Of a stretch of DNA of 64,000 bases, positions 17,978 to 26,266 are shown in pieces (position 1 is the stretch's first letter; each line of letters begins with the position of its first letter). A program made the position numbers and the translations under genes. The DNA lies in the NCBI GenBank assembly GCA_963717635.1, contig OY970347.1, positions 2,046,001 through 2,110,000 of the forward strand, given 5' to 3'. The notes under the pieces were generated by a model. It was not told the origin of the DNA. It ran no database searches and was given only the letters and a program-made list of their open reading frames with translations. The DNA comes from JALZKA01 sp963717635 (GTDB lineage: Bacteria; Actinomycetota; Thermoleophilia; Solirubrobacterales; 70-9).

Positions 17978-19366
17978 ATGAGATTCAGGGCTCTGCGCAC
18001 CGCGGGCGCGACGGTCGCGGCAATGGCGGCATTCGCCGGCGCGGCGACCAGCGCCAGCGCGGCGGTTTCGGACTACCACCCAGACGCGAACGCGCGAACG
18101 TTCGCGACATCCGCGGGCGGCTGGACGGGATCGAGCGACTACACGAACGGTCTCTGCATCGCAGGGTTGACCTGTCCCGCAGTCGACAACATCTTCGTTT
18201 CGTCAGGCGGCGCCGGCGGCGCCGGCGACGGATACCTGCGGTCCGAGCTCGACGGCCTCCTGAGCCTGCTCTCGACCACCGAGGCGACCTGGCTTAGCCC
18301 GGTATTCGAGTACAGCGGGGCCGCGGGCGAGACGCCCGACTCGGTCAGCTTCACGCTCGACAAGCGCGCCGACGCCGACGCGCTTCTGCAGCTACTGGAG
18401 ACGGCGAACTACAGCGTCTACCTCGACAACGTCACCACCGCGACCTCGATCATCGTCGTCGACCACGTCGATGTGGCGAACTTCGACCAGTGGACCAGCA
18501 TCGCGTCCGTCTCGGTCGCGCCCGGTCAGCTGACGATCGGCGACGACTACCGGATCCGGATCGTGACCGAGCTGGACCTGCCGGTCGGCGTGATTCCCGA
18601 CGCGGACTTCGAGTACGACAACGTGCTCTTGCGAGCGTCGAAGGCGGACGTGCCGCCGGTTGACACGGACGGGGACGGCATCCCTGACGCCGACGACAAC
18701 TGCCCGGGCGTCGCGAATCCGACTCAGGCGGACGCCGACAGCGATGGCATCGGCGACGCCTGCGACATCACTCCGGGTGGCCCGGACGACGACGGTGACG
18801 GCATTCCCAACACCGACGACAACTGTCCGACCGTCTTCAATCCGAGCCAGGCCGACACTGATGGCGACGGCATCGGCGACGCCTGCGATACCCCTGGGGA
18901 CGGTGGCCCCGGCGCCACGGCTCCATGTCAGGGCGCCTCGGCGAGAATGTTCCGCGGCACCGGCGGCAACGACCAGCTGAACGGCTCGTCGAGCCGCGAC
19001 GCGCTGTTCGGCCTCGGCGGCAACGATGACATCCGGGCGTTCGCCGGCAAGGATTGCGTGGCCGCGGGCGCGGGCAACGACATCGTCCGCAGCGGCGCGA
19101 GTGCTGATCTCGTCAAGGGGGGCCGCGGCCGCGACAACCTGCGGGGCGCGTCCGGCAAGGACGAGCTCCGCGGCGGGCCCGGCAAGGATCGCCTAAACGG
19201 CGGTTCGAGCCGCGACGTCCTCAAGGGCGGTGCCGGCAACGACGTCATCAAGGCGGCGGACTTCCGCCCCGACAAGGTCCGCTGCGGTGGCGGCAAGGAC
19301 AAGGTCAAGGTCGACTCGCGCGACAAGGTCTCGCGCAACTGCGAGACGGTCAAGGTCGTCGGCTAA
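17978..19366 (+). CDS. Secreted calcium-binding protein with thrombospondin type 3 and RTX-like repeats
   Basis: A 462-residue exported protein. Residues 1-29 are a signal peptide ending SASA. Residues ~30-225 form a beta-rich domain that I cannot name. Residues ~226-310 hold two TSP3-type units (DTDGDGIPDADDNCP, then DADSDGIGDACD, and again). The C-terminal 150 residues are degenerate hemolysin-type glycine repeats (GGAGNDVIKA, GGPGKDRLNG and similar). Both repeat types bind Ca2+, so folding probably occurs outside the cell. A strong AGGAGG site lies 7-8 nt before ATG 17978. A strong terminator follows. Likely role: surface or matrix protein. Confidence 0.88.
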   Translation: MRFRALRTAGATVAAMAAFAGAATSASAAVSDYHPDANARTFATSAGGWTGSSDYTNGLCIAGLTCPAVDNIFVSSGGAGGAGDGYLRSELDGLLSLLSTTEATWLSPVFEYSGAAGETPDSVSFTLDKRADADALLQLLETANYSVYLDNVTTATSIIVVDHVDVANFDQWTSIASVSVAPGQLTIGDDYRIRIVTELDLPVGVIPDADFEYDNVLLRASKADVPPVDTDGDGIPDADDNCPGVANPTQADADSDGIGDACDITPGGPDDDGDGIPNTDDNCPTVFNPSQADTDGDGIGDACDTPGDGGPGATAPCQGASARMFRGTGGNDQLNGSSSRDALFGLGGNDDIRAFAGKDCVAAGAGNDIVRSGASADLVKGGRGRDNLRGASGKDELRGGPGKDRLNGGSSRDVLKGGAGNDVIKAADFRPDKVRCGGGKDKVKVDSRDKVSRNCETVKVVG

Positions 19367-19418
19367 CCAAAAGCGCGTCCCGCGTCTTCACGCGGGAAGG
19401 ATGCCAGGGAACCGGAGG

Positions 19419-19447
19419 CCCCGGCGGACGAGAGTCCGCCGGGGTTT
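19419..19447 (+). terminator. Rho-independent terminator after the calcium-repeat gene
   Basis: An 11-bp perfect stem (CCCCGGCGGAC / GTCCGCCGGGG) with a GAGA loop, followed by TTTCCGTCTT. A smaller hairpin (CCCGCG / CGCGGG) precedes it. Confidence 0.85.
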
Positions 19448-19478
19448 CCGTCTTGAGGGGCGGCGGAATCCCGCCCTT

Positions 19479-19484
19479 TACGCT
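19479..19484 (+). promoter_or_regulatory. -10 element for the MFS gene
   Basis: TACGCT, 8 nt before GTG 19493. This spacing favours GTG 19493 as a leaderless start over the in-frame TTG at 19487. Confidence 0.45.
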
Positions 19485-19492
19485 GGTTGGCG

Positions 19493-20755
19493 GTGACGGT
19501 CACTTCCACTCGGATCAAGCGCACGTACTACGCGCTGCTGCTGGGCAACACGCTCGCCGCGTCGCTGATTTGGGGGATCAACACGATCTTCCTGCTGGAC
19601 GCGGGCCTCAACAACCTCGAGGCCTTCGCCGCGAACGCATTCTTCACCGCCGGGATGGTCCTGTTCGAGGTGCCGACCGGGATCGTGGCCGATATGTGGG
19701 GCCGGCGGATCTCCTTCCTCTGGGGCACGATCACCCTGGCGGTCACGACGGCGCTCTATGTCCTGCTATGGCAGATCGAGGCGCCATTTTGGAGCTGGGC
19801 CCTGGTCTCGCTGCTCCTCGGCCTGGGCTTCACGTTCTTTAGCGGCGCCGTCGAGGCCTGGCTCGTCGATGCGCTGAGCGCGACCCAGTTCGAGGGCCCG
19901 CTGGAGTCGGTCCTCGCGCGCGGCCAGATCATCACCGGGGCGGGCATGCTGATCGGCTCGGTCGCGGGCGGTTTTTTGGCCGAGGCGGTCAGCCTGGGCT
20001 TCCCCTTCGTGATCCGCGCCGGTGTCCTCGTCGTGATGTTCGTGTTCGCGTTCGCGTTCATGCGCGACGTCGGGTTCGAGCCACAACGGCGCGGTGCCCC
20101 ACTGGCCGAGATGCGCAAGCTCACCTCGGACTCGCTCGAGTTCGGCTGGCGGGTGCCCGCGGTGAAATACCTGATGCTGGCCGCCCCGTTCACGGGCGGC
20201 GTCGGGATCTATGTCTTCTACGCCCTGCAGCCGTACCTGCTGGAGCTCTACGGCGATCCGACCGCCTACGGGGTCGCCGGGCTCGTCGCCGCGATCGTCG
20301 CCGGCGCGCAGATCCTTGGCGGTCTGGCGACCCCGGCCTTGCGCAAACTGTTCCACCGGCGAACCTCGGCGCTGATCGCGGCCGAGGGCCTGGCGGTCCT
20401 CGCGCTCCTCGCGATCGGCCTGATCCAAAGCTTCGCCGCGGTGATCGCGCTGATCGCTGTATGGGGGCTCCTGTTCGCGGCCGCCACCCCGATCAGGCAG
20501 GCGTACCTGAACGGAATGATTCCGTCCCAGCAGCGGGCCACGATTCTCTCGTTCGACTCGCTGATGGGATCGAGCGGCGGGGTCGTCGCGCAGCCCCTGC
20601 TCGGCAAGTCCGCCGACGTCTGGGGCTATCCGACGTCCTACGTGATCTCGGCCGGCATCTCCGCCCTGTCGCTGCCGTTCTTCCTCAAGTCGCGGCGGGA
20701 GAACGCACCGGCCGACACCGAGCGCCTGCCGGCCTCGGAACCCGCCCCGGCCTGA
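19493..20755 (+). CDS. MFS transporter
   Basis: A ~420-residue major facilitator permease with about 12 hydrophobic helices. The loop between helices 2 and 3 carries the family motif (GIVADMWGRRISFLWG, matching GxxaDrxGrrxxl). It exports or imports an unknown small molecule using the proton gradient; resemblance is closest to drug-efflux-type members. The start is GTG 19493, because a TACGCT element ends 8 nt before it; TTG 19487 would add two residues. The 3' end overlaps the convergent ogt gene by 118 bp. Confidence 0.88.
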   Translation: MTVTSTRIKRTYYALLLGNTLAASLIWGINTIFLLDAGLNNLEAFAANAFFTAGMVLFEVPTGIVADMWGRRISFLWGTITLAVTTALYVLLWQIEAPFWSWALVSLLLGLGFTFFSGAVEAWLVDALSATQFEGPLESVLARGQIITGAGMLIGSVAGGFLAEAVSLGFPFVIRAGVLVVMFVFAFAFMRDVGFEPQRRGAPLAEMRKLTSDSLEFGWRVPAVKYLMLAAPFTGGVGIYVFYALQPYLLELYGDPTAYGVAGLVAAIVAGAQILGGLATPALRKLFHRRTSALIAAEGLAVLALLAIGLIQSFAAVIALIAVWGLLFAAATPIRQAYLNGMIPSQQRATILSFDSLMGSSGGVVAQPLLGKSADVWGYPTSYVISAGISALSLPFFLKSRRENAPADTERLPASEPAPA

Positions 20756-21243
20756 GCCACGCGCTCCAGATCCAGCAGGAACCGCTTGCGATCGATGCCG
20801 CCGGCATAGCCGGTGAGATCCCCGTTCGCGCCGATCACCCGATGGCAGGGGATCACGATCGAGATCGGGTTGCGCCCGTTCGCCATGCCCACCGCCCGTG
20901 AGGCCGTGGGCCGGCCGATTCGGGCCGCGAGCTCGCCGTAGCCGGCGGTCTGCCCGTAGGGAATCGTCGACAGGGCGTGCCACACGCGTTGCTGGAACGA
21001 GGTGCCGTCCGGCGCCAGCGACAGGTCGAACACCTCGCGCTCGCCGGCGAAGTACTGGCCGAGTTGCTCGCGAACCTCGGCGAACGGCTCGTCTGCGGGC
21101 CGCGAATCGGCGCCGGCCAGTCCGAGCCGCCGGCCCGCCCGCAGGGACAAGCCGGTCAGGCGCTCGCCGTCGCCGGTCAGGAGCAGCTCGCCGACCGGGC
21201 TTGCGATCGTGGTGTGCACGGATGTCAGCGTCGCGGTCGTCAT
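20638..21243 (-). CDS. ogt: Methylated-DNA--protein-cysteine methyltransferase
   Basis: A 201-residue suicide repair enzyme that removes O6-alkyl groups from guanine onto its own cysteine. The active site IPCHRVIG is intact, and the helix-turn-helix region (STIPYGQTAGYGELAARIGR) is typical. GGAGG lies about 7 nt before ATG 21243. Family members usually end near residue 165-180; here ~30 extra basic residues extend into the convergent MFS gene, giving a 118-bp antisense overlap. The extension looks like read-through of opposite-strand coding sequence, not a domain. Confidence 0.93.
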   Translation of the reverse strand: MTTATLTSVHTTIASPVGELLLTGDGERLTGLSLRAGRRLGLAGADSRPADEPFAEVREQLGQYFAGEREVFDLSLAPDGTSFQQRVWHALSTIPYGQTAGYGELAARIGRPTASRAVGMANGRNPISIVIPCHRVIGANGDLTGYAGGIDRKRFLLDLERVAQAGAGSEAGRRSVSAGAFSRRDLRKNGSDRAEMPAEIT

Positions 21244-21308
21244 TCATTTCCTCCGTTCTCGGGTCTTGCACATGGAACGCTCCGCACGCCGAGAACGTGA
21301 GGTCGAGC

Positions 21309-22511
21309 CTAGGATTCATCGCCCGGCATCAGCGCCGGCCTGAAGCGCTCGCCGCGGCCGAGCAGCGAGGCCCGGGTCAGGGCGCCGGAGCCGAAGCGCT
21401 CGCGAATCTCGTCAACGGCCGCATCAAGGGCACTCCGGTCGCGGGCGCCGAATGGCAGCTCGAGCTGGGTGACGCCCCGCGCGTCGCCGAGATTGGAGAT
21501 CGTGATCCCCAGCAGCGTGATTCCGCGCCGCTCGATCACCGGCAACGCCGCCGCGAGAAGGAACCGAGCGGTGGCCAGGATCGTCTCGGTCGCGGCCGTT
21601 GCCTGGTGCAGGGTGCGCGAACGGGAGGCTCGTGAGAAGTCGGCGAAACGCAGCCGGAGGACGACCGTGCGCCCGGTGCAACCGGATGCCCGCATCCGCC
21701 GGGCGACGCGATCGACCAGCCAGACAAGGATCACATCGAGCGCCGCGGGCGTGTGCGGAGACCGGCCGAACGCGCTCTGCGAGCCGATCGAGCGGCGCCC
21801 GCGGCGCCTGCGGACCGGCCTGGCGTCGCGGTTGCGAGCGAGAGCGTGGATCTGGCGCCCGGAGGCCTTCCCGAGGATCGCGATCAGCTCGGCCTCGCTT
21901 CGGCGCGCGAGCTGGCCGACCGTCTCGAGGCCGCTGCGGTGGAGCTTCGCCGCGCTCGCCGGCCCCACGCCCCAGAGCCGCTCGATCGGGAGGGCGTGCA
22001 GGAACTGCGGCTCGCGACCCGGGATGACGAGCAGCAAGCCGTCCGGCTTCGCGACGCCGCTCGCGACCTTGGCCACCGGCTTGCTGGTCGCGATCCCGAC
22101 CGTGATCGGCAGTCCGACCCGCTCGCGGACGTCGCGCCGCAGCCGCGTCGCGATCTCGATCGGCGATCCCGAGATTCGCCGCAGCCCGCGCACGTCGAGG
22201 AACGCTTCCTCCAAGGAGAGCCCCTCGACCACGGGCGCCGCGCCCTCGAACACCTTGAACAGGGCTCGGCTCGCTTCGACGTAGGCCGACCAGCGGGGTT
22301 CGACCACCGCCGCCTGCGGGCAGAGGCGCCGGGCCCGATCCGCCCCCATCGCCGAACGAACCCCGTGCGCCCGGGCCTCGTAGCTCGCCGCCATCACCAC
22401 GCCGGGACCGACGATCACGGGGCGGTTGCGGAGTCGCGGGTCGTCGCGCTGCTCGACCGAGGCGAAGAAGGAATCTACGTCCGCATGAAGGATCGTTGCC
22501 TTGGCCGGCAC
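21309..22511 (-). CDS. dinB: Y-family DNA polymerase IV
   Basis: A 400-residue error-prone translesion polymerase. The metal site begins with D11-V-D13-SFFASVE. The palm block reads SLEEAFLDV, where most family members have S-[IL]-D-E, so the catalytic Asp position is Glu101 followed by Glu102. Fingers/thumb helix-hairpin-helix (ERLWGVGPASAAKL) and the little-finger domain are present. There is no obvious beta-clamp peptide at the extreme C-terminus, but QLELPF (near residue 355) could serve. The start is GTG 22511, immediately under a perfect LexA box; upstream in-frame codons lack a start with support. Confidence 0.92.
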   Translation of the reverse strand: MPAKATILHADVDSFFASVEQRDDPRLRNRPVIVGPGVVMAASYEARAHGVRSAMGADRARRLCPQAAVVEPRWSAYVEASRALFKVFEGAAPVVEGLSLEEAFLDVRGLRRISGSPIEIATRLRRDVRERVGLPITVGIATSKPVAKVASGVAKPDGLLLVIPGREPQFLHALPIERLWGVGPASAAKLHRSGLETVGQLARRSEAELIAILGKASGRQIHALARNRDARPVRRRRGRRSIGSQSAFGRSPHTPAALDVILVWLVDRVARRMRASGCTGRTVVLRLRFADFSRASRSRTLHQATAATETILATARFLLAAALPVIERRGITLLGITISNLGDARGVTQLELPFGARDRSALDAAVDEIRERFGSGALTRASLLGRGERFRPALMPGDES

Positions 22512-22524
22512 GAACGTATGTTCG
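22511..22524 (-). promoter_or_regulatory. LexA (SOS) box at the dinB start
   Basis: On the minus strand CGAACATACGTTCG, a perfect match to the Gram-positive SOS box CGAACRNRYGTTCG. It abuts and overlaps by one base the GTG start codon, so bound LexA would block transcription start. The match is seen directly; LexA control follows from knowledge of the box. Confidence 0.85.
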
Positions 22525-22575
22525 CATAAGGCCGACCAGCGATCAACCCGCAACCACAACGCAGAGCCACACTGG

Positions 22576-22612
22576 TACCGTCAGCGGCGTAAACAGCAGG
22601 CAAAAGGCCTGC
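22576..22612 (+). promoter_or_regulatory. Promoter and leader hairpin of the cold-shock gene
   Basis: An extended -10 (TGGTACCGT, hexamer 22576-22581) predicts a transcript start near 22588 and a ~95-nt leader. A hairpin GCAGGC-AAAAG-GCCTGC lies at 22596-22612 in that leader. Long structured leaders are common for cold-shock mRNAs. Confidence 0.45.
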
Positions 22613-22683
22613 ATTCCAATGTCGCTCGCACTTCTCGTTTGATCATCGGTCCCGAGTAGTACGCAGCACAGGAAGAAGGACAG

Positions 22684-22887
22684 ATGGCAAGCGGAACAGT
22701 TAAGTGGTTCAACGACGAGAAGGGCTTCGGATTCATCAGCCCTGACGACGGTTCGAAGGACCTGTTCGTTCATCAGAGCGCGATTGCCGGCGACGGCTTT
22801 CGCTCGGTGAACGAGGGTGACAAGGTCACCTACGAGGAAGAGGCGAGCGACAAGGGCCCCCGGGCGATCAACGTCCAGACGGTCTAA
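22684..22887 (+). CDS. Cold-shock protein (CspA family)
   Basis: A 67-residue OB-fold RNA chaperone. Both RNA-binding motifs are intact: KGFGFI (RNP1) and LFVHQSAI (RNP2). It binds single-stranded RNA/DNA in the cytoplasm. Length is standard for the family. The AGGAAGAAGGA site lies ~5 nt before ATG 22684. Unlike many neighbours it has a long leader, and a UUCG-type terminator follows, so it is a single-gene unit. Confidence 0.97.
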   Translation: MASGTVKWFNDEKGFGFISPDDGSKDLFVHQSAIAGDGFRSVNEGDKVTYEEEASDKGPRAINVQTV

Positions 22888-22913
22888 GACGCACCACTCT
22901 TCGTGAGATCAGG

Positions 22914-22942
22914 CCCGTCGGACTTCGGTCCGGCGGGTCTTT
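22914..22942 (+). terminator. Rho-independent terminator of the cold-shock gene
   Basis: A ten-bp stem CCCGTCGGAC / GTCCGGCGGG (one G-U pair) closed by a TTCG tetraloop, then TCTTTCT. Confidence 0.85.
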
Positions 22943-22960
22943 CTCGTTGCTGGACTGCGG

Positions 22961-22966
22961 CATACT
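22961..22966 (+). promoter_or_regulatory. -10 element for the VOC / acyl-CoA dehydrogenase operon
   Basis: CATACT, exactly 7 nt before ATG 22974, supporting a leaderless start there. Confidence 0.5.
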
Positions 22967-22973
22967 CGGCGCC

Positions 22974-23321
22974 ATGCCCGCTCCCCTGATCGAGTTCCCC
23001 GCCGACGACGCCGATCGCGCGCGCCGGTTCTGGCAGGGCGTGCTCGGGGCCGAGCTGGCACCGCGAGCGGCCGAGGCCGGGTCCGGCTGGGAGGCCGAGG
23101 ACGACGGCCTTCGCCTTGGCGTCCACGAACGCGGGCCGGGACCGGGTGACACGGCATCCCTCCCCTACTTCGACGTTGCCGACATGACGGCGACCCTCGA
23201 GCGTGTGGGCGAGCTCGGCGGATCGGTGATCCATCCCGGCGAGCGTTGGGCGATCTGCCGTGACTCCGAGGGCAGCCCATTCGCTCTGGCGGCCACCGCA
23301 GGCACCGAGGTCGACGAATGA
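22974..23321 (+). CDS. VOC-fold (glyoxalase/bleomycin-resistance-like) protein
   Basis: A 115-residue single VOC-type protein (IEFPADDADRARRFWQGVLG at the start, a second beta-alpha-beta unit from about residue 60). Members bind metal and act on small organic substrates, or sequester drugs. The start ATG 22974 is chosen because CATACT lies 7 nt upstream; a longer reading adds nine residues without support. Its stop overlaps the next start (ATGA), so it is translationally coupled to an acyl-CoA dehydrogenase, suggesting a shared acyl substrate pathway (inference). Confidence 0.85.
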   Translation: MPAPLIEFPADDADRARRFWQGVLGAELAPRAAEAGSGWEAEDDGLRLGVHERGPGPGDTASLPYFDVADMTATLERVGELGGSVIHPGERWAICRDSEGSPFALAATAGTEVDE

Positions 23322-25084
23322 CAAGCGCCGACGAGTCGGCGGCGACCATGGAGGCGCCGGTGGCGGCAGCGGACGGGGTCCTGCTCAACCCGCGCACCTA
23401 CGACGGCGCCGGCCTCGACCCCGAGGCGCGGCGGCTGATGCTGGCGACGATCGAGTTCTTCGAGTCACGCGGAAAAGCGGTTCTCAAGGAGCACGACCGC
23501 GACCAGGTCTGGTACGCCGACTTCCTCGACTTCGTCAAACGCGAGCGGGTGTTCGCCACCCTCCTCACCCCGGCCGGCGAAGCCGGTGGCGATGGGGAGA
23601 AGCGCTGGGACACCGCCAGGATCTGCGCGTTCAACGAGATCACCGCCTTCTACGGGCTCGTCTATTGGTACACGTGGCAGGTCTCGATCCTCGGCCTCGG
23701 GCCGATCTGGCAGAGCCAGAACGCGGCGGCGCGCGAACGCGCGGCGGGCCTTCTGGAGGACGGCGCGATCTTCGCCTTCGGCCTCTCCGAGAAGGATCAC
23801 GGAGCCGACATCTACTCGACCGACATGGTCCTCACGCCGGACGGCGATGGCTTCAGCGCCAGGGGCGGCAAGTACTACATCGGTAACGGCAACCTCGCCG
23901 GCATGGTCTCCGTCTTCGGCCGGCGCTCCGACGTCGAGGGACCCGCGGGATACGTGTTCTTCGCCGCCGATAGCCAGCACCCGGCCTACCGGCTCATCAA
24001 GAACGTCGTCAACTCCCAGTCGTACGTGAGCCAGTTCGAGCTTGAGGACTATCCGGTGCGTTCCGAGGACGTCCTCCACACCGGCCCCGCCGCCTTCGAC
24101 GCCGCGCTCAACACGGTCAACGTCGGCAAGTTCAACCTCGGTTTCGCCTCGATCGGGATCTGCGAGCACGCGCTGTACGAGGCGATCACCCACGCCGACG
24201 CCCGCATCCTCTACGGGATGCGGGTGACCGACTTCCCGCACGTGCGCCAGGCGTTCACCGACGCCTACGCGCGGCTGGTGGCGATGAAGCTCTTCGGCGC
24301 CCGGGCGATCGACTACATGCGCTCGGCCGGTCCCGAGGACCGGCGCTATCTGCTCTACAACCCGATCACGAAGATGAAGGTGACCACCGAGGGCGAGCGC
24401 GTGATCGACCTGCTCTGGGACGTGGTCGCCGCCAAGGGCTTCGAAAAGGACATGTACTTCGAGATGGCCGCGCGTGACATCCGCGCACTGCCAAAGCTCG
24501 AGGGGACCGTGCACGTGAACATGGCGCTGGTGCTGAAGTTCATGGCCGGCTACCTGTTCGACCCGGCCGAGTACGAGGCGGTGCCGAAGCGCGGCGATCC
24601 GGCCGACGACGAGTTCCTCTTCCGCCAGGGCCCGGCGCGGGGCCTCGGCAAGATTCGCTTCCACGACTGGCGGGCCGCCTATGAGGAGTTTGCGCGAGTC
24701 CCGAACGTCGCCCGCTTCCTCGAACAGGCCGAGGGGCTGCGGACCATGCTTCAGAGCGCGCCGCCCGACGAGGAGCAGCAGAAGGACCTGGACTTCCTGC
24801 TCGTCCTCGGTGAGCTCTTCACCCTGATCGTCTACGGCCAGCTGGTCCTCGAGGAGGCAGAGCTACGTGAGCTCGCCGACGACACCGTCGATCAGATCTT
24901 CGACGTTTTCGTGCGCGACTTCTCCGCCTACGCGATCGAACTGCACGGGAAGTCCTCCTCGACCGAGGCCCAGCAGTCCTGGGCACTCGACCACGTCCGC
25001 AAACCGGTGGTCGCCGAGGAACGGTTCGCCGGCGTCTGGTCGAAGGTCCGCGAGCTGGCCGGCGCCTACGAGATGCGGGCCTAG
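23318..25084 (+). CDS. Acyl-CoA dehydrogenase family protein
   Basis: A 588-residue FAD-dependent enzyme that oxidises acyl-CoA at the alpha-beta bond. The middle domain has FGLSEKDHGADIYSTD and a GGKYYIGNG strand typical of the flavin-binding region; the C-terminal helical bundle follows (YEAITHADARILYGMRVTDF). At 588 residues it is ~200 longer than simple short-chain enzymes and resembles larger acyl-CoA dehydrogenases with an added helical C-terminus. It overlaps the VOC gene by 4 bp. No electron-transfer flavoprotein gene is nearby. Substrate length is unknown. Confidence 0.88.
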   Translation: MTSADESAATMEAPVAAADGVLLNPRTYDGAGLDPEARRLMLATIEFFESRGKAVLKEHDRDQVWYADFLDFVKRERVFATLLTPAGEAGGDGEKRWDTARICAFNEITAFYGLVYWYTWQVSILGLGPIWQSQNAAARERAAGLLEDGAIFAFGLSEKDHGADIYSTDMVLTPDGDGFSARGGKYYIGNGNLAGMVSVFGRRSDVEGPAGYVFFAADSQHPAYRLIKNVVNSQSYVSQFELEDYPVRSEDVLHTGPAAFDAALNTVNVGKFNLGFASIGICEHALYEAITHADARILYGMRVTDFPHVRQAFTDAYARLVAMKLFGARAIDYMRSAGPEDRRYLLYNPITKMKVTTEGERVIDLLWDVVAAKGFEKDMYFEMAARDIRALPKLEGTVHVNMALVLKFMAGYLFDPAEYEAVPKRGDPADDEFLFRQGPARGLGKIRFHDWRAAYEEFARVPNVARFLEQAEGLRTMLQSAPPDEEQQKDLDFLLVLGELFTLIVYGQLVLEEAELRELADDTVDQIFDVFVRDFSAYAIELHGKSSSTEAQQSWALDHVRKPVVAEERFAGVWSKVRELAGAYEMRA

Positions 25085-25234
25085 GCGTCGAGCGCGGTTT
25101 CGGCGACCTCGCGCCAGCCAGTTTCCGACCGGGTGATCGTCGCCATTGGGCCGGTACGCCGTCTCAGCGGCCGTTTCTGGCGTCGCTCCCCGGGTAGAGA
25201 CCACTCGCCCCTCGACGAGCGATCGGAGACGACC

Positions 25235-25720
25235 ATGGCCGACAAGCCGGTCGACGTGTACCTCAATGACCACCTGGGCGGAGCCATGCTCGGTAGCGAT
25301 CTCGCGCAGCAGATCTGCGACCGGAGCGAGGGGACCCCACTTGGCGATGTGATGAAGACCATCGCCGCCGATATCGAGGAGGACCGCGAGACGCTGCTCG
25401 AGTTGATGGACCAGATGGACACTTCGCGCAATCCGATCAAGCAGGTCGGCGGCTGGATGGCGGAGAAGGCAAGTCGCGTGAAATTCAGCGGCGCCGGGTC
25501 CGGCGACCCCGACCAGGGCCTGTTGATGGCGCTCGAGACCCTGCGGCTGGGCGTGGCCGGCAAAAAGTGCCTCTGGCTCGCCCTAGAGCAGGTGCGCGAC
25601 AAGCACGAACCGCTCGCCAGGCTCGACTTCCCGCGGTTGATCGAGCGAGCCTCGAACCAGGAGCAGACCCTGGAGCGCGAACGCATGGCCGCCGGAGCCG
25701 AGGCGCTGGGCGGCGGCTGA
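25235..25720 (+). CDS. Hypothetical helical protein
   Basis: A 161-residue soluble protein, mostly alpha-helical, beginning MADKPVDVYLNDHLGGAMLG. The pattern of long amphipathic helices (SDLAQQICDR, EDRETLLELMDQMD, ALETLRLGVAGKKCLWLALE) suggests a four-helix bundle. I do not recognise a named family; a ferritin-like scaffold is possible, but no metal-ligand set is evident. ATG 25235 has GGAG ~7 nt upstream; an upstream GTG would add 34 Arg-rich residues without support. It may be involved in stress physiology, but nothing in context proves this. Confidence 0.75.
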   Translation: MADKPVDVYLNDHLGGAMLGSDLAQQICDRSEGTPLGDVMKTIAADIEEDRETLLELMDQMDTSRNPIKQVGGWMAEKASRVKFSGAGSGDPDQGLLMALETLRLGVAGKKCLWLALEQVRDKHEPLARLDFPRLIERASNQEQTLERERMAAGAEALGGG

Positions 25721-25729
25721 CCGCCGGCT

Positions 25730-26155
25730 TCAGCCGAGCTCGGGCGGCAGCGCCTTGGGTCCCTCGGGGTACATGAACCGGAGCTGCTCCGCCGTCATCT
25801 CCAAGGTGTTGGCGAGCTCCGGGGGCGCACCGACGACGAGCCAGAGCGCGTCCTCGGAGGTGTCGTTGAAGACTTGCCGGACGGCATTCGGGGCGACGAT
25901 CAACGCGTCGAGCCGAGCCAGGGTCAGTGGCGCCCCATCGTCGATCCGGATCCGGCCGATCCCCTCGAGCAGCAGATAGAGCTCCTCTTGGACCCGGTGC
26001 CGGTGTTTGGTTGAGGCCTGGCCGGGTTCGAGCCGCCACAGGCGAGCCCCGAGCGTGCTCGCCTCGAGCTGCTTGGCGAGATCGGTGTTGAGGACGCCCA
26101 TCTGGTTCGACCGCCGCCAGTGGGCAGAGTCCGCGTCAAGGCGCCTGTAGTTCAT
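25730..26155 (-). CDS. Cupin-domain protein
   Basis: A 141-residue small beta-barrel. The cupin motif 1 region reads STKHRHRVQEELYLLLEGIG (His-x-His and Glu metal ligands), and motif 2 follows (LDALIVAPNAVRQVFND, with the usual His replaced by Asn). Such proteins bind metal and act as isomerases, dioxygenases or sensors. ATG 26155 is selected because TACCGT lies exactly 7 nt upstream, the leaderless spacing; an upstream ATG 26212 adds 19 residues. It is convergent with the helical hypothetical gene. Confidence 0.85.
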   Translation of the reverse strand: MNYRRLDADSAHWRRSNQMGVLNTDLAKQLEASTLGARLWRLEPGQASTKHRHRVQEELYLLLEGIGRIRIDDGAPLTLARLDALIVAPNAVRQVFNDTSEDALWLVVGAPPELANTLEMTAEQLRFMYPEGPKALPPELG

Positions 26156-26162
26156 CGCGACG

Positions 26163-26168
26163 ACGGTA
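26163..26168 (-). promoter_or_regulatory. -10 element for the cupin gene
   Basis: TACCGT on the minus strand, 7 nt before ATG 26155. Confidence 0.5.
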
Positions 26169-26266
26169 GCGGCCTGCCGCCGCGATGATTCCTGCGCCAC
26201 CAGCGTGTCCATTCAGGTGAGCTCGTTAGAAAGAACGGGATCCCGGGAAGCAGGAGGAGAGACGAG

